A stretch of DNA of 64,000 nt from Stutzerimonas stutzeri (GCF_015291885.1 NZ_CP036186.1:3499001-3563000); one strand, 5' to 3'. Positions 33,830 to 43,611 are shown, numbered from the stretch's first letter. Numbers and translations are program-made. Notes: generated by a model not told the origin, from the letters alone.

Positions 33830-34189
33830 TAACGGTACTCCGACTCAAAGGAAAACGCGGCATTCTAGCTCAGCCGGCAAAACCACGGCCATCACGATAA
33901 ACGCTGAAGCACCTCAGCCAATTACCAGAAATCCAGACAGACCGCCTGGCCGTCGCCCCGCGGCGCATGCATGTAAACAAACACATAAAATCTATCGAAA
34001 AAACCTGTCCAATAAATCAAGGATCACGGGTGTTTTAAGCTTGTGCAGTTCAGGTATTAGCTACTCGCCGCTTCAGGAAATATCCATTCAAATAGTAGCC
34101 CCGCTTTTTTACGCCTCCATATTTACTTGCGCATTACGCAGGACTATGATTGCTGCCACTTGCGTTCAAACCTATACCAAGGAAGTCAC
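33830..34189. other. Upstream region of mvaT
   Basis: 360 bp, AT-richer than its surroundings, with no supported gene. It holds the mvaT promoter candidate (34122-34150) and the leftward purU promoter. AT-rich DNA here would also suit MvaT self-binding. Confidence 0.55.
34122..34150 (+). promoter_or_regulatory. Candidate mvaT promoter
   Basis: TTTACT (34122-34127), 17 bp, TATGAT (34145-34150), 39 bp before the start codon. Confidence 0.5.
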
Positions 34190-34570
34190 ATGTCACTGAT
34201 CAATGAGTATCGCGCCACAGAAGAGGCCATCAAGGAACTTCAGGAGCGTCTGAAGTCGCTCTCCGAAGATGACAAACTGAAAAAGGAACTGGAGTTCGAA
34301 GGCAAACTGCGCGAACTCATGGGCGAATACCAGAAGTCGCTGCGCGACATCATCGCCCTGCTCGATCCGGAAGCCTCGCGTGCCGGCAAGAGCCCGCGCA
34401 CTGCCAAAGCGCCGACGACCAGCAAGCGCGCTCGCCGCGTCAAGCAGTACAAGAACCCGCACAGCGGCGAAGTGATTGAAACCAAGGGCGGCAACCACAA
34501 GACGCTGAAAGAATGGAAAGCCCAGTGGGGCTCTGAAACCGTTGAAAGCTGGGCCACTCTTCTAGGCTAA
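34190..34570 (+). CDS. mvaT: MvaT/MvaU-type H-NS-family nucleoid protein
   Basis: 126 aa. The ATG at 34190 follows AAGGAAG. The N-terminal half is a coiled-coil dimerisation region (EYRATEEAIKELQERLKSLS). A flexible Ala/Lys/Arg linker follows. The C-terminal DNA-binding part has KQYKNPHSGEVIETKGGNHK and LKEWKAQWGSETVESWATLL, the MvaT signature. It binds AT-rich DNA and silences foreign genes. In P. aeruginosa MvaT also represses cup fimbriae and prophage genes. MvaT proteins are restricted to Pseudomonas and relatives, which is the best taxonomic marker in the window. The AT-rich element at 1-12 kb is a natural silencing target. Confidence 0.95.
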   Translation: MSLINEYRATEEAIKELQERLKSLSEDDKLKKELEFEGKLRELMGEYQKSLRDIIALLDPEASRAGKSPRTAKAPTTSKRARRVKQYKNPHSGEVIETKGGNHKTLKEWKAQWGSETVESWATLLG

Positions 34571-34590
34571 GCAACGCCGGTTTTATAACC

Positions 34591-34638
34591 AACGCCGCGT
34601 CCCGACATTAACAACCTTGTCGGGACGCGGCGTTTTTT
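34591..34638 (+). terminator. mvaT terminator
   Basis: A long stem, AACGCCGCGTCCCGACA with TGTCGGGACGCGGCGTT, is followed by TTTTTATT. Confidence 0.92.
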
Positions 34639-34707
34639 ATTGTGGGTCACTCAGCCCAGCCCAGCACCAGGTTTCACGTACGAATAGACTGCCGCGCTTG
34701 CAACGCA

Positions 34708-36144
34708 CTAGTTGTTTAATCCGTAACGTTCACGCATCTCGCTGCCATACGCATGCCATTGCTGCAACAGTTGTTGCTGCGCAGGTGTTGCAGTGGCCAT
34801 GAACCGTTGTATCTCTGTGTCGAACTGCCCAAGAGTATTGGGCGCGCCACACGCCTCTTCGCTCAAGCGCTGCTGGCAGAAACGGTACCAGTGCGATTTT
34901 TCCTCGACGGATAACGCTTCGGGAAAGTTACGGGCACGATACCGAAATAGCAGTTCTTCAAGGCGCGCATCATCGAAATGGTACTGCTGCCTCGCCAGTT
35001 CGGCAGGGGTCAAGTTCCGAATCTGATCGCATAGGCGCCGATCCCGTTCGCCAAGAAAACCGTCATATAGCTGTTGCTCAGGATCATCGCTGCCGACGAA
35101 ACCTTCCTCACGATATACATCATCGAGCTTGCCGCCCCAGACGTGCTTTTGATCACGCAGAGCGGCTGCACGCCCGAGGCAAACCGACATATCCACGCCA
35201 AGACGCTGGATATCCTGCGCGCGCAGCACCTTGAGCGGCGCCACTACAGGGCACCGATTGACGTGGATCAGCTTGAGGGGCACCGGGAGCTCACCCACCG
35301 CAAGCTGGTCATGACGGGTGTACAGACGCCTGCGCAGCGTTTCGGCGCTTTCCTGCAGTAGTGGCCCGGTCTCGGCCTGCAAGTCACAGACAATCAGCGC
35401 ATTGCGATTGCGCGGATGCCAGGCCAGCGGCAGAACAACCGAGAGGAAATGCCGGGCGGCGGAAAAACGACCGGACACATGCACCAGCGGCTCGAGCAAA
35501 TTGATCTGTTCAAGCACCGCCTGCTTGCGGCGCAGATTGAATAGATAGTCGTACAGCTTCGGCTGATAGCTGCGCACGAGCCTAGCCAGGGCGATGGTGG
35601 CACGCACGTCGGACAACGCATCGTGGGCATTCAGATGCTCCAGTCCATTGGCTACGCTCAGCCGTTCGAGTTTGAGCGTGACACGCCCCTCCTCCTCCGG
35701 CCATACCAATCCTTCCGGACGCAACGCGTATGCCGTGCGCACGAGGTCGATCAGATCCCAACGGCTATTGCCGCCCTGCCACTCACGCGCGTAAGGGTCA
35801 TAAAAATTGCGATACAGACTGTAGCGGGTCACCTCGTCATCGAAGCGCAGACTGTTGTAGCCGGCCCCGCACGTGCCGGGCATCGACAGTTGCTGATGCA
35901 GCCGTTGGATGAATTCAGCCTCGCATAGCCCCTTCTGCCGCAGGGTTGCCGGGGTGATCCCCGTCACCAGGCAAGCAGCTGGATGCGGAAGAATGTCATC
36001 GCCTGGGCGGCAATAAATGTTCAGCGGTTCGCCGATTTCCTCGAGCGCCTCATTGGTGCGGATACCCGCAACTTGCAATGGGCGATCACGGCTGGGCGAC
36101 ACCCCTGTGGTTTCGAAGTCATACCAGAAGATGCTTGAAGTCAC
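34708..36144 (-). CDS. sbcB: Exodeoxyribonuclease I
   Basis: 478 aa, the usual length. The DEDD exonuclease fold is seen in IFWYDFETTGVSPSRDRPLQ, GYNSLRFDDEVTRYSLYRNF and LNAHDALSDVRATIALARLV. The SH3-like and C-terminal helical domains fill the rest. It degrades single-stranded DNA 3' to 5' in recombination and mismatch repair, and binds SSB. Single gene, divergent from the RDD operon. Confidence 0.96.
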   Translation of the reverse strand: MTSSIFWYDFETTGVSPSRDRPLQVAGIRTNEALEEIGEPLNIYCRPGDDILPHPAACLVTGITPATLRQKGLCEAEFIQRLHQQLSMPGTCGAGYNSLRFDDEVTRYSLYRNFYDPYAREWQGGNSRWDLIDLVRTAYALRPEGLVWPEEEGRVTLKLERLSVANGLEHLNAHDALSDVRATIALARLVRSYQPKLYDYLFNLRRKQAVLEQINLLEPLVHVSGRFSAARHFLSVVLPLAWHPRNRNALIVCDLQAETGPLLQESAETLRRRLYTRHDQLAVGELPVPLKLIHVNRCPVVAPLKVLRAQDIQRLGVDMSVCLGRAAALRDQKHVWGGKLDDVYREEGFVGSDDPEQQLYDGFLGERDRRLCDQIRNLTPAELARQQYHFDDARLEELLFRYRARNFPEALSVEEKSHWYRFCQQRLSEEACGAPNTLGQFDTEIQRFMATATPAQQQLLQQWHAYGSEMRERYGLNN

Positions 36145-36405
36145 GGGAGATTCCTTCTCGATCAGCGCAGCAGTCTATCAGCCGATCCGGGAAACCGTTG
36201 TCTCCAGACAGGCGACGGCCTGACCATTGCAGCCGCAACCCACCCAGCGGGCGTGTCTGCGAACAACATCCTGCAATGAAGCGGGCATTTCGCCATAATT
36301 GCGCCCCCACCGGCCCATCAGGTGCAGCTCGACTCGTTCATGCATTGCCGCAGCAGCGGGTTGCCGCATAGCATCGACCTTTGCCTGCCTCAGACGATTT
36401 TACCT

Positions 36406-37113
36406 TTGCCTTCCACTCTCGATCGCCAACCGCTGCTCGACAATAGCCATCGCGTAGAAACGCCCGAAGGCATTGACCTGCTGCTGCGCCCAGCCGGGCT
36501 GGTGCCACGCGCGCTCGCGTTTGCCATCGACCTGGCGATTCGCGCCGCTATTCTGCTGGCGCTGTTCATTACTTTCGGGTTGCTGGGCAAGTTCGGAATG
36601 GGTTTGGGGGCTCTGCTGCTGTTCCTCGTGCAGTGGTGGTATATGGTGCTGTTCGAGGTGTTTAATCAGGGCCGTACGCCCGGCAAGTACTGGCTGGGAC
36701 TGCGTGTCGTGCACGACGACGGCACACCCGTCGGCTGGACCTCCTCGCTCACCCGCAACCTATTGCGGTTCGTCGATATGCTGCCGTTCGGGTACTTTCT
36801 CGGCGCGCTGAGCTGCCTCGGGCACCCTCTCTTCAAACGCCTAGGCGACCTTGCTGCCGGTACCCTGGTGGTTTATCAGGAAAAGCCCACACCCCGCCCC
36901 GCGCTTCCCGACGCGGAGGCCGCAGCGATCGCGTTCAGCCTGACCCTTGAGGATCAACGCGCGCTGATCGGGTTTGCCGAGCGCCATGACAGTCTTTCCG
37001 TCGAGCGGCGTCTTGAACTCGCGGCAATCCTCGCCGAGCCGCTGGCAACCACGGCCGAGCATGCCGAGGCGAAAATCCACGGCATCGCGCGCACTCTGGT
37101 AGGCGCCCCATGA
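36406..37113 (+). CDS. RDD family membrane protein
   Basis: The start is uncertain: the TTG at 36406 gives LPSTLDRQPLLDNSHRVETP, typical of the family N-terminus, while an open frame reaches back to 36322 without a ribosome site. The RDD pattern is clear: RPAGLVPRALAFAIDLAIR with the Arg-Asp residues, three membrane helices, and GRTPGKYWLGLRVV. Function unknown, often ion or envelope related. It begins a six-gene operon with ATGA overlap to the next gene. Confidence 0.82.
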   Translation: MPSTLDRQPLLDNSHRVETPEGIDLLLRPAGLVPRALAFAIDLAIRAAILLALFITFGLLGKFGMGLGALLLFLVQWWYMVLFEVFNQGRTPGKYWLGLRVVHDDGTPVGWTSSLTRNLLRFVDMLPFGYFLGALSCLGHPLFKRLGDLAAGTLVVYQEKPTPRPALPDAEAAAIAFSLTLEDQRALIGFAERHDSLSVERRLELAAILAEPLATTAEHAEAKIHGIARTLVGAP

Positions 37114-38090
37114 AGCAAGCCTTGTTCGAGCGCCAACACCACGTCGAGTGGCAGGCATTATCAGCCCAGCTGGAGGCACTGGAGCGCGGCAAGCCAGGCC
37201 CGGGGCAAGCCGAAACATTCCCCGCAGCCTACCGACGACTCTGTCAGCAGCTCGCCTTGGCCGAGTCGCGCGGTTACAGCAGCCAGCTGATTGAACAGCT
37301 ACATCTGCTGGCGCTGCGCGGCCATCAGCAGTTCTACCGGCACCGCAGCCCCTTGCTCGGCCGGCTACTGGGTTTCGTTATTGGCGGCTTCGCCAGCTCG
37401 GTGCGTGCTCAATGGCGCTACGTGTTGGCCGCCAGCCTGTTGTTCTACGGCAGCCTGATCGGAATGGGCGTGCTGGTGTACGCATTCCCGGATCTCGTCT
37501 ATAGCCTTCTGACTCCTGATCAGGTCACGCAGATGGAACAGATGTACGACCCGGAGGCACGCCGCCTGGGCCGCTTCGCCGAACGAGGCGCCAGCGACGA
37601 CTGGCTGATGTTCGGCTATTACGTGATGAACAACATCGGCATCGCCTTCCAGACATTTGCCAGCGGACTGCTGCTGGGGCTTGGCAGCCTGTTCTTTCTG
37701 CTCTTCAACGGTCTGATGATCGGCGCCGTGGCAGGCCACCTGACCGGGATCGGCTACCATCAGCCGTTCTGGTCGTTCGTCATCGGCCATGGCGCCTTCG
37801 AACTGACCGCCATCACACTCGCGGGCGCAGCAGGATTGCAGCTTGGCGCGGCGTTATTGGCACCAGGCCGGCTACCCCGAACTGAAGCCTTGCGCCAGGC
37901 AGCCAAGCGCGGGATCCAACTGGTCTGCGGTGCTACCGTTTTTCTGCTGATCGCGGCATTCGTCGAGGCGTATTGGTCATCAATGACCCTGACCACGCCC
38001 GTAATCAAGTACGTCGTAGGCGCCTTTCTGTGGCTGCTAGTGGGAGCCTATTTCTCCCTGGCTGGGCGAGGTCATCATGCAGCTGAGTGA
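37110..38090 (+). CDS. Stage II sporulation protein M-like (SpoIIM/DUF95) membrane protein
   Basis: 326 aa with a cytoplasmic N-terminal helical region (about 1-95) and about six membrane helices from 105. DUF95 features include MNNIGIAFQTFASGLLLG and HGAFELTAITLAGAAGLQLG with the conserved HG..E. SpoIIM acts in engulfment in spore-formers. Here, in a non-sporulating background, the domain is part of the widespread MoxR/DUF58 envelope-associated operon. It overlaps both neighbours by a few bases. Confidence 0.88.
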   Translation: MKQALFERQHHVEWQALSAQLEALERGKPGPGQAETFPAAYRRLCQQLALAESRGYSSQLIEQLHLLALRGHQQFYRHRSPLLGRLLGFVIGGFASSVRAQWRYVLAASLLFYGSLIGMGVLVYAFPDLVYSLLTPDQVTQMEQMYDPEARRLGRFAERGASDDWLMFGYYVMNNIGIAFQTFASGLLLGLGSLFFLLFNGLMIGAVAGHLTGIGYHQPFWSFVIGHGAFELTAITLAGAAGLQLGAALLAPGRLPRTEALRQAAKRGIQLVCGATVFLLIAAFVEAYWSSMTLTTPVIKYVVGAFLWLLVGAYFSLAGRGHHAAE

Positions 38091-39630
38091 TGCCAGTGTC
38101 TCTATCCGCCCGCGCAGCCCCTGGGAGGCGCTGGACCTTGGTACGCTGCTCGCCAGACGCCATGCGCCGCTGTTGATGGCCAGCTGGGCAGCCATCACGC
38201 TGCCGGTTTTCGGCTTGATAAGCCTGCTGCTCTGGCAGCACCCGAGCCTGGCCCTGTTGTTGTTCTGGTGGCTCAAGCCGCTTTACGAGCGAATGCCGCT
38301 GCACATTCTGTCCAAGGCATTGTTCGGCCAAACACCTGGCTTCCGGGAAAGCCTGAAGGCCTTTCCCGGACTCCTGCGTCCGCAGTGGTTCGCCAGCCTC
38401 ACCTGGCGCCGTCTCAGCATGACACGCAGCTTCGACCTGCCCGTACAGCAACTCGAGAGGCTCGACGGCAAGGCACGCAGACAACGCCTGATAACGCTGA
38501 ACCTGCGCAACGGGCGCGCGGCAAGCTGGCTGACCATAGTTGGCGTGCATCTCGAAGGGGCGCTCTGGCTCGGCCTGCTTGGAGTGCTGTACTTCCTGTT
38601 GCCGGCGCAATTGGTGCAGCGCTGGAACTGGGAAGATTTGCTCGGTCTCAGTGGTGAATGGCTTTGGTTCGAACACCTGTCCAATCTGCTGTATGTACTG
38701 GTATTGATTGTCTGGGAGCCGATCTACGTCGCCTGCGGCTTTAGCCTTTATCTCAACCGCCGAACTCATCTCGAAGCGTGGGACATCGAGCTGGCCTTCC
38801 GCAGATTGCGCCAGCGTCTATTAGGTGCAATACCAGCGTTGCTATTGGCATGCAGCCTGCTGCTTTGGCCTGCAGACCACGCTGCCTGGGCGGCACCCAC
38901 ATCGCAGCCCGATGAGCTGCAGCTTGGGCCAGATGACGGACGCCTGCTCCTCCAGCCGCTGACCAGCGAAGCGTCGCGGCAACAGATCAAGGAACTGCTC
39001 GACCAGCCACCCTTTCAACACCGCGAAACGGTTACCCGCTGGCGCCTTGGCGACGCTGACGACGCTCAGCAACCCGGTGCGCTGGCGCGCCTGATCGAAC
39101 GCCTGTTACAAGGCGGGTCGCTGTGGCATGGTTTGGAGAACCTGGCGCAAGCACTGGAAGTCTTGCTGTGGGCGGTACTGGCCGCGCTGGTCGCGCTCGT
39201 GCTGTGGCGTTACCGCGATTGGTTACAGACCTTCGGAGGCCGAGTGCGGCTGCCGCGCAGGCGACGCAGCCCATCACCTACACAGCTATTCGGCCTCGAC
39301 GTCGCGCCCGAAAGCCTGCCGTCCGATATACCCGGCGAGGTCGAACGACTCTGGCAACACGACCCACGAGCAGCGCTGGCGCTGCTCTATCGCGGCTTGC
39401 TCAGTCGCCTACTGCATGACTTCCAGCTGCCGTTGAAAGCAGCGTATACCGAGGGCGAAGTGCTTCAGCACGTACACCAGCTGCAGCATGAGGCGCTGTC
39501 CCGTTTTGCCGAGCACCTCACGCGTCACTGGCAGGCCCAAGCTTACGGGCACCAACCTGCCAGCCAGGCAACCCGCGACCAGCTATGCGGCGATTGGCGT
39601 GCGTTGTTCAGCCGGGAGGCCAAGCCATGA
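38077..39630 (+). CDS. DUF4129 domain membrane protein (517 aa)
   Basis: Several membrane helices lie in the N-terminal half (for example PVFGLISLLLWQHPSLALLL). A periplasmic segment with a signal-like APTSQPDELQ region follows, then a helix at about 355-375, and a cytoplasmic DUF4129-like end. That end shows DPRAALALLYRGLLSRLLHD and KAAYTEGEVL, with a late RFAEHLTRHW. Such proteins resemble parts of transglutaminase-linked systems. It overlaps the SpoIIM gene by 14 bp and the next gene by 4 bp, so its product is made in fixed ratio with them. Confidence 0.82.
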   Translation: MQLSDASVSIRPRSPWEALDLGTLLARRHAPLLMASWAAITLPVFGLISLLLWQHPSLALLLFWWLKPLYERMPLHILSKALFGQTPGFRESLKAFPGLLRPQWFASLTWRRLSMTRSFDLPVQQLERLDGKARRQRLITLNLRNGRAASWLTIVGVHLEGALWLGLLGVLYFLLPAQLVQRWNWEDLLGLSGEWLWFEHLSNLLYVLVLIVWEPIYVACGFSLYLNRRTHLEAWDIELAFRRLRQRLLGAIPALLLACSLLLWPADHAAWAAPTSQPDELQLGPDDGRLLLQPLTSEASRQQIKELLDQPPFQHRETVTRWRLGDADDAQQPGALARLIERLLQGGSLWHGLENLAQALEVLLWAVLAALVALVLWRYRDWLQTFGGRVRLPRRRRSPSPTQLFGLDVAPESLPSDIPGEVERLWQHDPRAALALLYRGLLSRLLHDFQLPLKAAYTEGEVLQHVHQLQHEALSRFAEHLTRHWQAQAYGHQPASQATRDQLCGDWRALFSREAKP

Positions 39631-40799
39631 ACAGCCCCCGCCCCCGCCTCCTGGCCGCCGTCGCGGTTCTGCTACTTGGGCTGTTGATCATCTGGCTGGG
39701 CAGCCAGCTGCAATCCTATGAAGAAGTCGTCGAGCACGGCCCTGCTCCCCATGCCCGAAGCAACACTTATCTCGCCGCCGAACTTTTTCTGCGCGACCTT
39801 GGGCTGCAGGTATCCCAGCACGAAGGCATTGCCGGGCTGGAGACGCTGCCGACCGCGGGCCAGACTCTGCTCCTGCTCGGCGATCGTCGCAACTTGACGC
39901 CCGAGCAAACCGATCGCCTGCTGGCTTGGGCGTCTGCCGGCGGCCACCTGGTCGTCGTTGCAGAACGCCTGTGGGATGAGGAAGCAGGAAAGAGCGGCGA
40001 CCTGCTGCTCGATCGACTCAACCTGCAGCAGTATGCAGCCGATGACATGGACGAAAGTGATCAGCTGCCCCAATCATCTTCAGCGGAACGCCACCCGCAG
40101 TTGACCAAGCTCTATCTGGAGAATGAAAGTGCGCCCGCTTACCTGGCATTCGACACCGACTTTCACCTCTACGATGCCGACAACCGAGCCCACGCCTGGG
40201 CCAACAGTGCTGGCGCTACCCACATGCTCCAGCTGCAGCACGGCGAAGGATTGATCACAGCCCTCACCGACAGCTGGATTTGGCAGAACCGCAACATCGA
40301 CGATTACGACCACGCCTGGCTGCTCTGGTACCTGACCCAGGACAGCGAGGTGACACTGGTACACCGTAGCGAGCACGACGGACTGCTGACGCAACTGCGC
40401 CGTCACTTTCCAGAGCTGATCGTGGCACTCGGGCTGCTCGTCCTGCTCGGGCTCTGGCATGTCGGGCAGCGCTTCGGGCCGATGCAGTCTCCGGCCAGCC
40501 CCGCGCGACGCCAGCTACAAGAGCATTTGCATGGTGCGGCCGCTTTCCTGTTGCGCCACGGCGGACAGGACACCCTGCTGCGGCATCTGCAGCAGGACAT
40601 CCAGCGCCGCGCCAATCACCGTCACCCCGGCTTCGAGCATCTCCCGACCAAGGCGCAGTTGCCGCTGCTCGCACAGCTCTCGCAGCTACCGATCGTAAAC
40701 GTGGACCGAGCCATGCGCCCGCTGTCGCAACAACGCCTATCAGCCACCGAATTCACCCGGCAGGTCGCCTACCTGCAAACCCTCAGGAACGCGCTATGA
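39627..40799 (+). CDS. DUF4350 domain membrane protein (390 aa)
   Basis: The ATG at 39627 overlaps the previous stop (ATGA); the ORF start at 39585 is not used. An N-terminal membrane helix (LAAVAVLLLGLLIIWLGSQL) is followed by a large domain with GQTLLLLGDRRNLTPEQTDR and GGHLVVVAERLWDEEA, like a GATase/ThuA-type fold used in DUF4350. A second membrane helix is near 275 (LIVALGLLVLLGLWHVGQRF), then a cytoplasmic tail. Part of the MoxR operon. Confidence 0.82.
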   Translation: MNSPRPRLLAAVAVLLLGLLIIWLGSQLQSYEEVVEHGPAPHARSNTYLAAELFLRDLGLQVSQHEGIAGLETLPTAGQTLLLLGDRRNLTPEQTDRLLAWASAGGHLVVVAERLWDEEAGKSGDLLLDRLNLQQYAADDMDESDQLPQSSSAERHPQLTKLYLENESAPAYLAFDTDFHLYDADNRAHAWANSAGATHMLQLQHGEGLITALTDSWIWQNRNIDDYDHAWLLWYLTQDSEVTLVHRSEHDGLLTQLRRHFPELIVALGLLVLLGLWHVGQRFGPMQSPASPARRQLQEHLHGAAAFLLRHGGQDTLLRHLQQDIQRRANHRHPGFEHLPTKAQLPLLAQLSQLPIVNVDRAMRPLSQQRLSATEFTRQVAYLQTLRNAL

Positions 40800-41809
40800 G
40801 CGAAAACACCTCCGAATCGAACACTCCTGCCCCAGCCGCCAACCCCGCAGGCCAACGTCTGCGTGCCAGCCAATTGGCCCAGGCCCTGCGCGACGAACTG
40901 CACAAAGCGGTGATCGGTCAGGACGAAGTCGTCGACGGCATCCTGGTCGCCCTGATCGCAGGTGGCCACGTCCTGATCGAGGGCGTGCCCGGCCTGGGCA
41001 AGACGCTTCTCGTACGGGCGCTGGCACGCTGCTTTGGGGGCGAGTTCTCGCGCATCCAGTTCACCCCCGACCTGATGCCCAGCGATGTTACCGGCCATGC
41101 CGTTTATGACATGCAGACCGAGCAGTTCAAGCTGCGCAAGGGCCCGGTATTCACCAATCTACTGCTGGCCGACGAAATCAACCGCGCGCCGGCCAAGACG
41201 CAGGCCGCCCTGCTCGAGGTGATGCAGGAGCGCCAGGTGACTCTTGAAGGCAAGGCCCTGGCCGTGCCGCAACCATTCCTGGTCATGGCCACGCAGAATC
41301 CCATCGAACAGGAGGGCACCTATCCACTGCCCGAAGCCGAGCTCGATCGCTTCATGCTGATGTTGCGCATGGATTACCCGCAGGCAGACGAAGAGCTGGA
41401 GCTGGTGCGTCAGGTCACCCGTTCGGCCCGCGGCGACATGCTAGACGTCAGCCCGTTGCGCCAACTGGTACAAGCTCGCGACGTGATGGCGCTACAGAAG
41501 ATTGCCAGCGAGCTGCCGCTGGACGAGCAGGTGCTGGACTACGCCGTGCGTCTGACTCGTAGTACTCGCAGCTGGCCGGGCCTGACCCTCGGCGCAGGCC
41601 CGCGTGCATCCATTGCACTGGTACGCGGCGGTCGCGCCAGAGCACTCCTGCGTGGCGGCGAGTTCGTTACACCCGATGACATCAAGTCCTGCGCATTGGC
41701 GGTGCTGCGCCATCGAGTGCGGCTGTCGGCGGAACTGGACATTGAGGGGCTATCGGTGGATCAGGTACTGCAACAGGTACTCGATCAGGTCGCGGCTCCG
41801 CGCGCATGA
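40796..41809 (+). CDS. MoxR-family AAA+ ATPase
   Basis: 337 aa. Walker A is LIEGVPGLGKTLLVRAL, the following loop RIQFTPDLMPSDVTG, Walker B LLLADEINRAPAKTQAAL, sensor FLVMATQNPIEQEGTYPLPE, and arginine finger region ELDRFMLML. MoxR ATPases act as chaperones that mature protein complexes, often through a DUF58/VWA partner, here the next gene. ATGA overlaps on both sides support a tight complex. Confidence 0.95.
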   Translation: MSENTSESNTPAPAANPAGQRLRASQLAQALRDELHKAVIGQDEVVDGILVALIAGGHVLIEGVPGLGKTLLVRALARCFGGEFSRIQFTPDLMPSDVTGHAVYDMQTEQFKLRKGPVFTNLLLADEINRAPAKTQAALLEVMQERQVTLEGKALAVPQPFLVMATQNPIEQEGTYPLPEAELDRFMLMLRMDYPQADEELELVRQVTRSARGDMLDVSPLRQLVQARDVMALQKIASELPLDEQVLDYAVRLTRSTRSWPGLTLGAGPRASIALVRGGRARALLRGGEFVTPDDIKSCALAVLRHRVRLSAELDIEGLSVDQVLQQVLDQVAAPRA

Positions 41810-43131
41810 CACCGTCCCGTCGCCTGCTCATCGCCTTGGCTGCGATGCTGCTGCTGGCCGTGCCGCTCGGCATCCTTGCAGCACTGCAGATTGACGCCGG
41901 TAGCTGGCAGCCCGTCTGGTGGGGGCTGTTGCTGGCACTGGGCGTGGCCGCCCTGATTGACGTGATCGATCTCCGGCGCCTGCCCATGCCCGCCGTGCAG
42001 CGAAGCCTATCGGGCAACCTGCCGCTCGGGCACTGGAGCTCCGTACAACTGACCGTTCGCAACGACCACGGCCGAGCGGTTGAAATCGAACTGTTCGACC
42101 ACGTGCCTGAAAGCATGGCCTTTGAGCAGCTTCCACAAAGCGTTCGACTGCAGCCAGGCGAGCACTGTCGACTCGACTACCGCCTACGCCCGACCCAGCG
42201 CGGGCGCTTTGCTTTGCGTCACTGCAGCATTCGTCTGACCAGCCGCCTTGGCATGTGGCGCAACCGCCGTTTGCTCCCACTGGCCGACGAGACACGCGTG
42301 TACCCCGACTTCGCGCAACTGCATGATGCCGGTTTGCAGGCGATAGATGTCTGGCTGAACCGCCTCGGCGTTCGCCAGCATCCACGCCGGGGGCTTGGCC
42401 TGGAGTTTCATCAGCTGCGCGAGTTCCGCGAGGGCGACACCCTGCGCCAGATCGACTGGAAGGCCACCGCGCGCACGCGAACGCCGATTGCCCGGGAATA
42501 TCAGGACGAACGCGACCAGCAGATCATGCTGATGCTCGATTGTGGCCGTCGCATGCGCAGTCAGGATGGCGAACTCACCCATTTCGACCACGCCCTCAAT
42601 GCCGGGCTGTTACTCGCCTATGCCGCGTTGCGCCAAGGCGATGCTGTCGGCGTCTGTACCTTCGCCGGCGAGCAGCGACATGTCGCACCGGGCAAAGGCC
42701 AGCAACATCTGCGGGTGTTGTTGAACAGCCTCTACGACCTGCAACCCACCCAGCAGCCGGCAGATTTCGCAGCAGCAGTCGATCAGTTGCTGATGCGACA
42801 GCAGCGCCGGGCCCTGGTGATCGTGCTGAGCAACCTGCGCGACGAAGACGATGTCGAGCTGCATGCTGCGCTCGCGCGCCTCGGCCGCAGACATCGCGTG
42901 CTGCTGGTGAGCCTGCGTGAAGAGGTGCTGGACCACCTGCGTCTGCGCCCGGTGGAAACCTTGCAGGATGCCCTCGACTACTGTGGCGCGCAGGATTACC
43001 TGAGCGCACGCCAGGAGCTCCACAAACGACTGGCTGCCCGCGGCACACCTGTTATGGACGTACAGCCGTGCGATCTGGGCCCCGCACTGATCGGACGCTA
43101 TCTGTCTTGGAAGAAAACAGGATCGCTATGA
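41806..43131 (+). CDS. DUF58 (VWA-like) protein
   Basis: 441 aa. Two N-terminal membrane helices (LLIALAAMLLLAVPLGILAA and VWWGLLLALGVAALIDVIDL) are followed by a beta-rich domain. The DUF58 core has FHQLREFREGDTLRQIDWKA, TARTRTPIAREYQDERDQQI and a MIDAS-like MLMLDCGRRM. It is the usual partner and target of the MoxR ATPase. It ends the six-gene operon and converges on the PilZ gene with 6 bp between stops. Confidence 0.93.
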   Translation: MTPSRRLLIALAAMLLLAVPLGILAALQIDAGSWQPVWWGLLLALGVAALIDVIDLRRLPMPAVQRSLSGNLPLGHWSSVQLTVRNDHGRAVEIELFDHVPESMAFEQLPQSVRLQPGEHCRLDYRLRPTQRGRFALRHCSIRLTSRLGMWRNRRLLPLADETRVYPDFAQLHDAGLQAIDVWLNRLGVRQHPRRGLGLEFHQLREFREGDTLRQIDWKATARTRTPIAREYQDERDQQIMLMLDCGRRMRSQDGELTHFDHALNAGLLLAYAALRQGDAVGVCTFAGEQRHVAPGKGQQHLRVLLNSLYDLQPTQQPADFAAAVDQLLMRQQRRALVIVLSNLRDEDDVELHAALARLGRRHRVLLVSLREEVLDHLRLRPVETLQDALDYCGAQDYLSARQELHKRLAARGTPVMDVQPCDLGPALIGRYLSWKKTGSL

Positions 43132-43137
43132 ATGCGG

Positions 43138-43611
43138 CTACAGGCCGTGACAGCAATCCTTGTCGGTAAAACGGTCAGATGCCGCACCGGTAAGATGCGG
43201 TGCAGCAAAGTGCAGCATCGGTTGAAAACTGAAGTAGTGATGCAGCGCAGTGATCATCTCGCGGATGTCACTCGGTGGTTCGATCAGGGAGAAGCCCGTG
43301 TCGTAACTGCCTGGTGTCACATCCTCGCTGGACCACAGACTGAACGCGCTGAAATCCACATGACGCAGCTGTTGGCCCGCCTGTACAGGTATTTTCAGGC
43401 GCATATCGAAGCGCACGCCGAGCATCATCGGATAGGGACTGATCAACATCAGCCCACCTTCGGACAGGTTGCCGATAAAGCCCAACGGCTTCTCGGTAAA
43501 CCGATTGAAAACATTGAGGTAGTACGGCAACTGGTGCCGCTGGATACGACGCTGGTTCGCCATGATCATGTCGTTGAAGCCTTCAGCCTGAGCCCTGCGA
43601 TTCGAGTTCAT
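43138..43611 (-). CDS. PilZ domain c-di-GMP-binding protein
   Basis: About 157 aa from the ATG at 43611 (a GTG at 43626 is possible). The c-di-GMP motifs are intact: RRIQRHQL gives RxxxR and GNLSEGG gives NxSxxG. The rest of the PilZ barrel follows (RFDMRLKIPVQAGQQ, FSLWSSEDVTPGSYDTG). It likely changes partner activity on binding c-di-GMP. Partner unknown. The start region overlaps the stop of the upstream DUF4124 gene, so co-translation is possible. Confidence 0.88.
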   Translation of the reverse strand: MNSNRRAQAEGFNDMIMANQRRIQRHQLPYYLNVFNRFTEKPLGFIGNLSEGGLMLISPYPMMLGVRFDMRLKIPVQAGQQLRHVDFSAFSLWSSEDVTPGSYDTGFSLIEPPSDIREMITALHHYFSFQPMLHFAAPHLTGAASDRFTDKDCCHGL

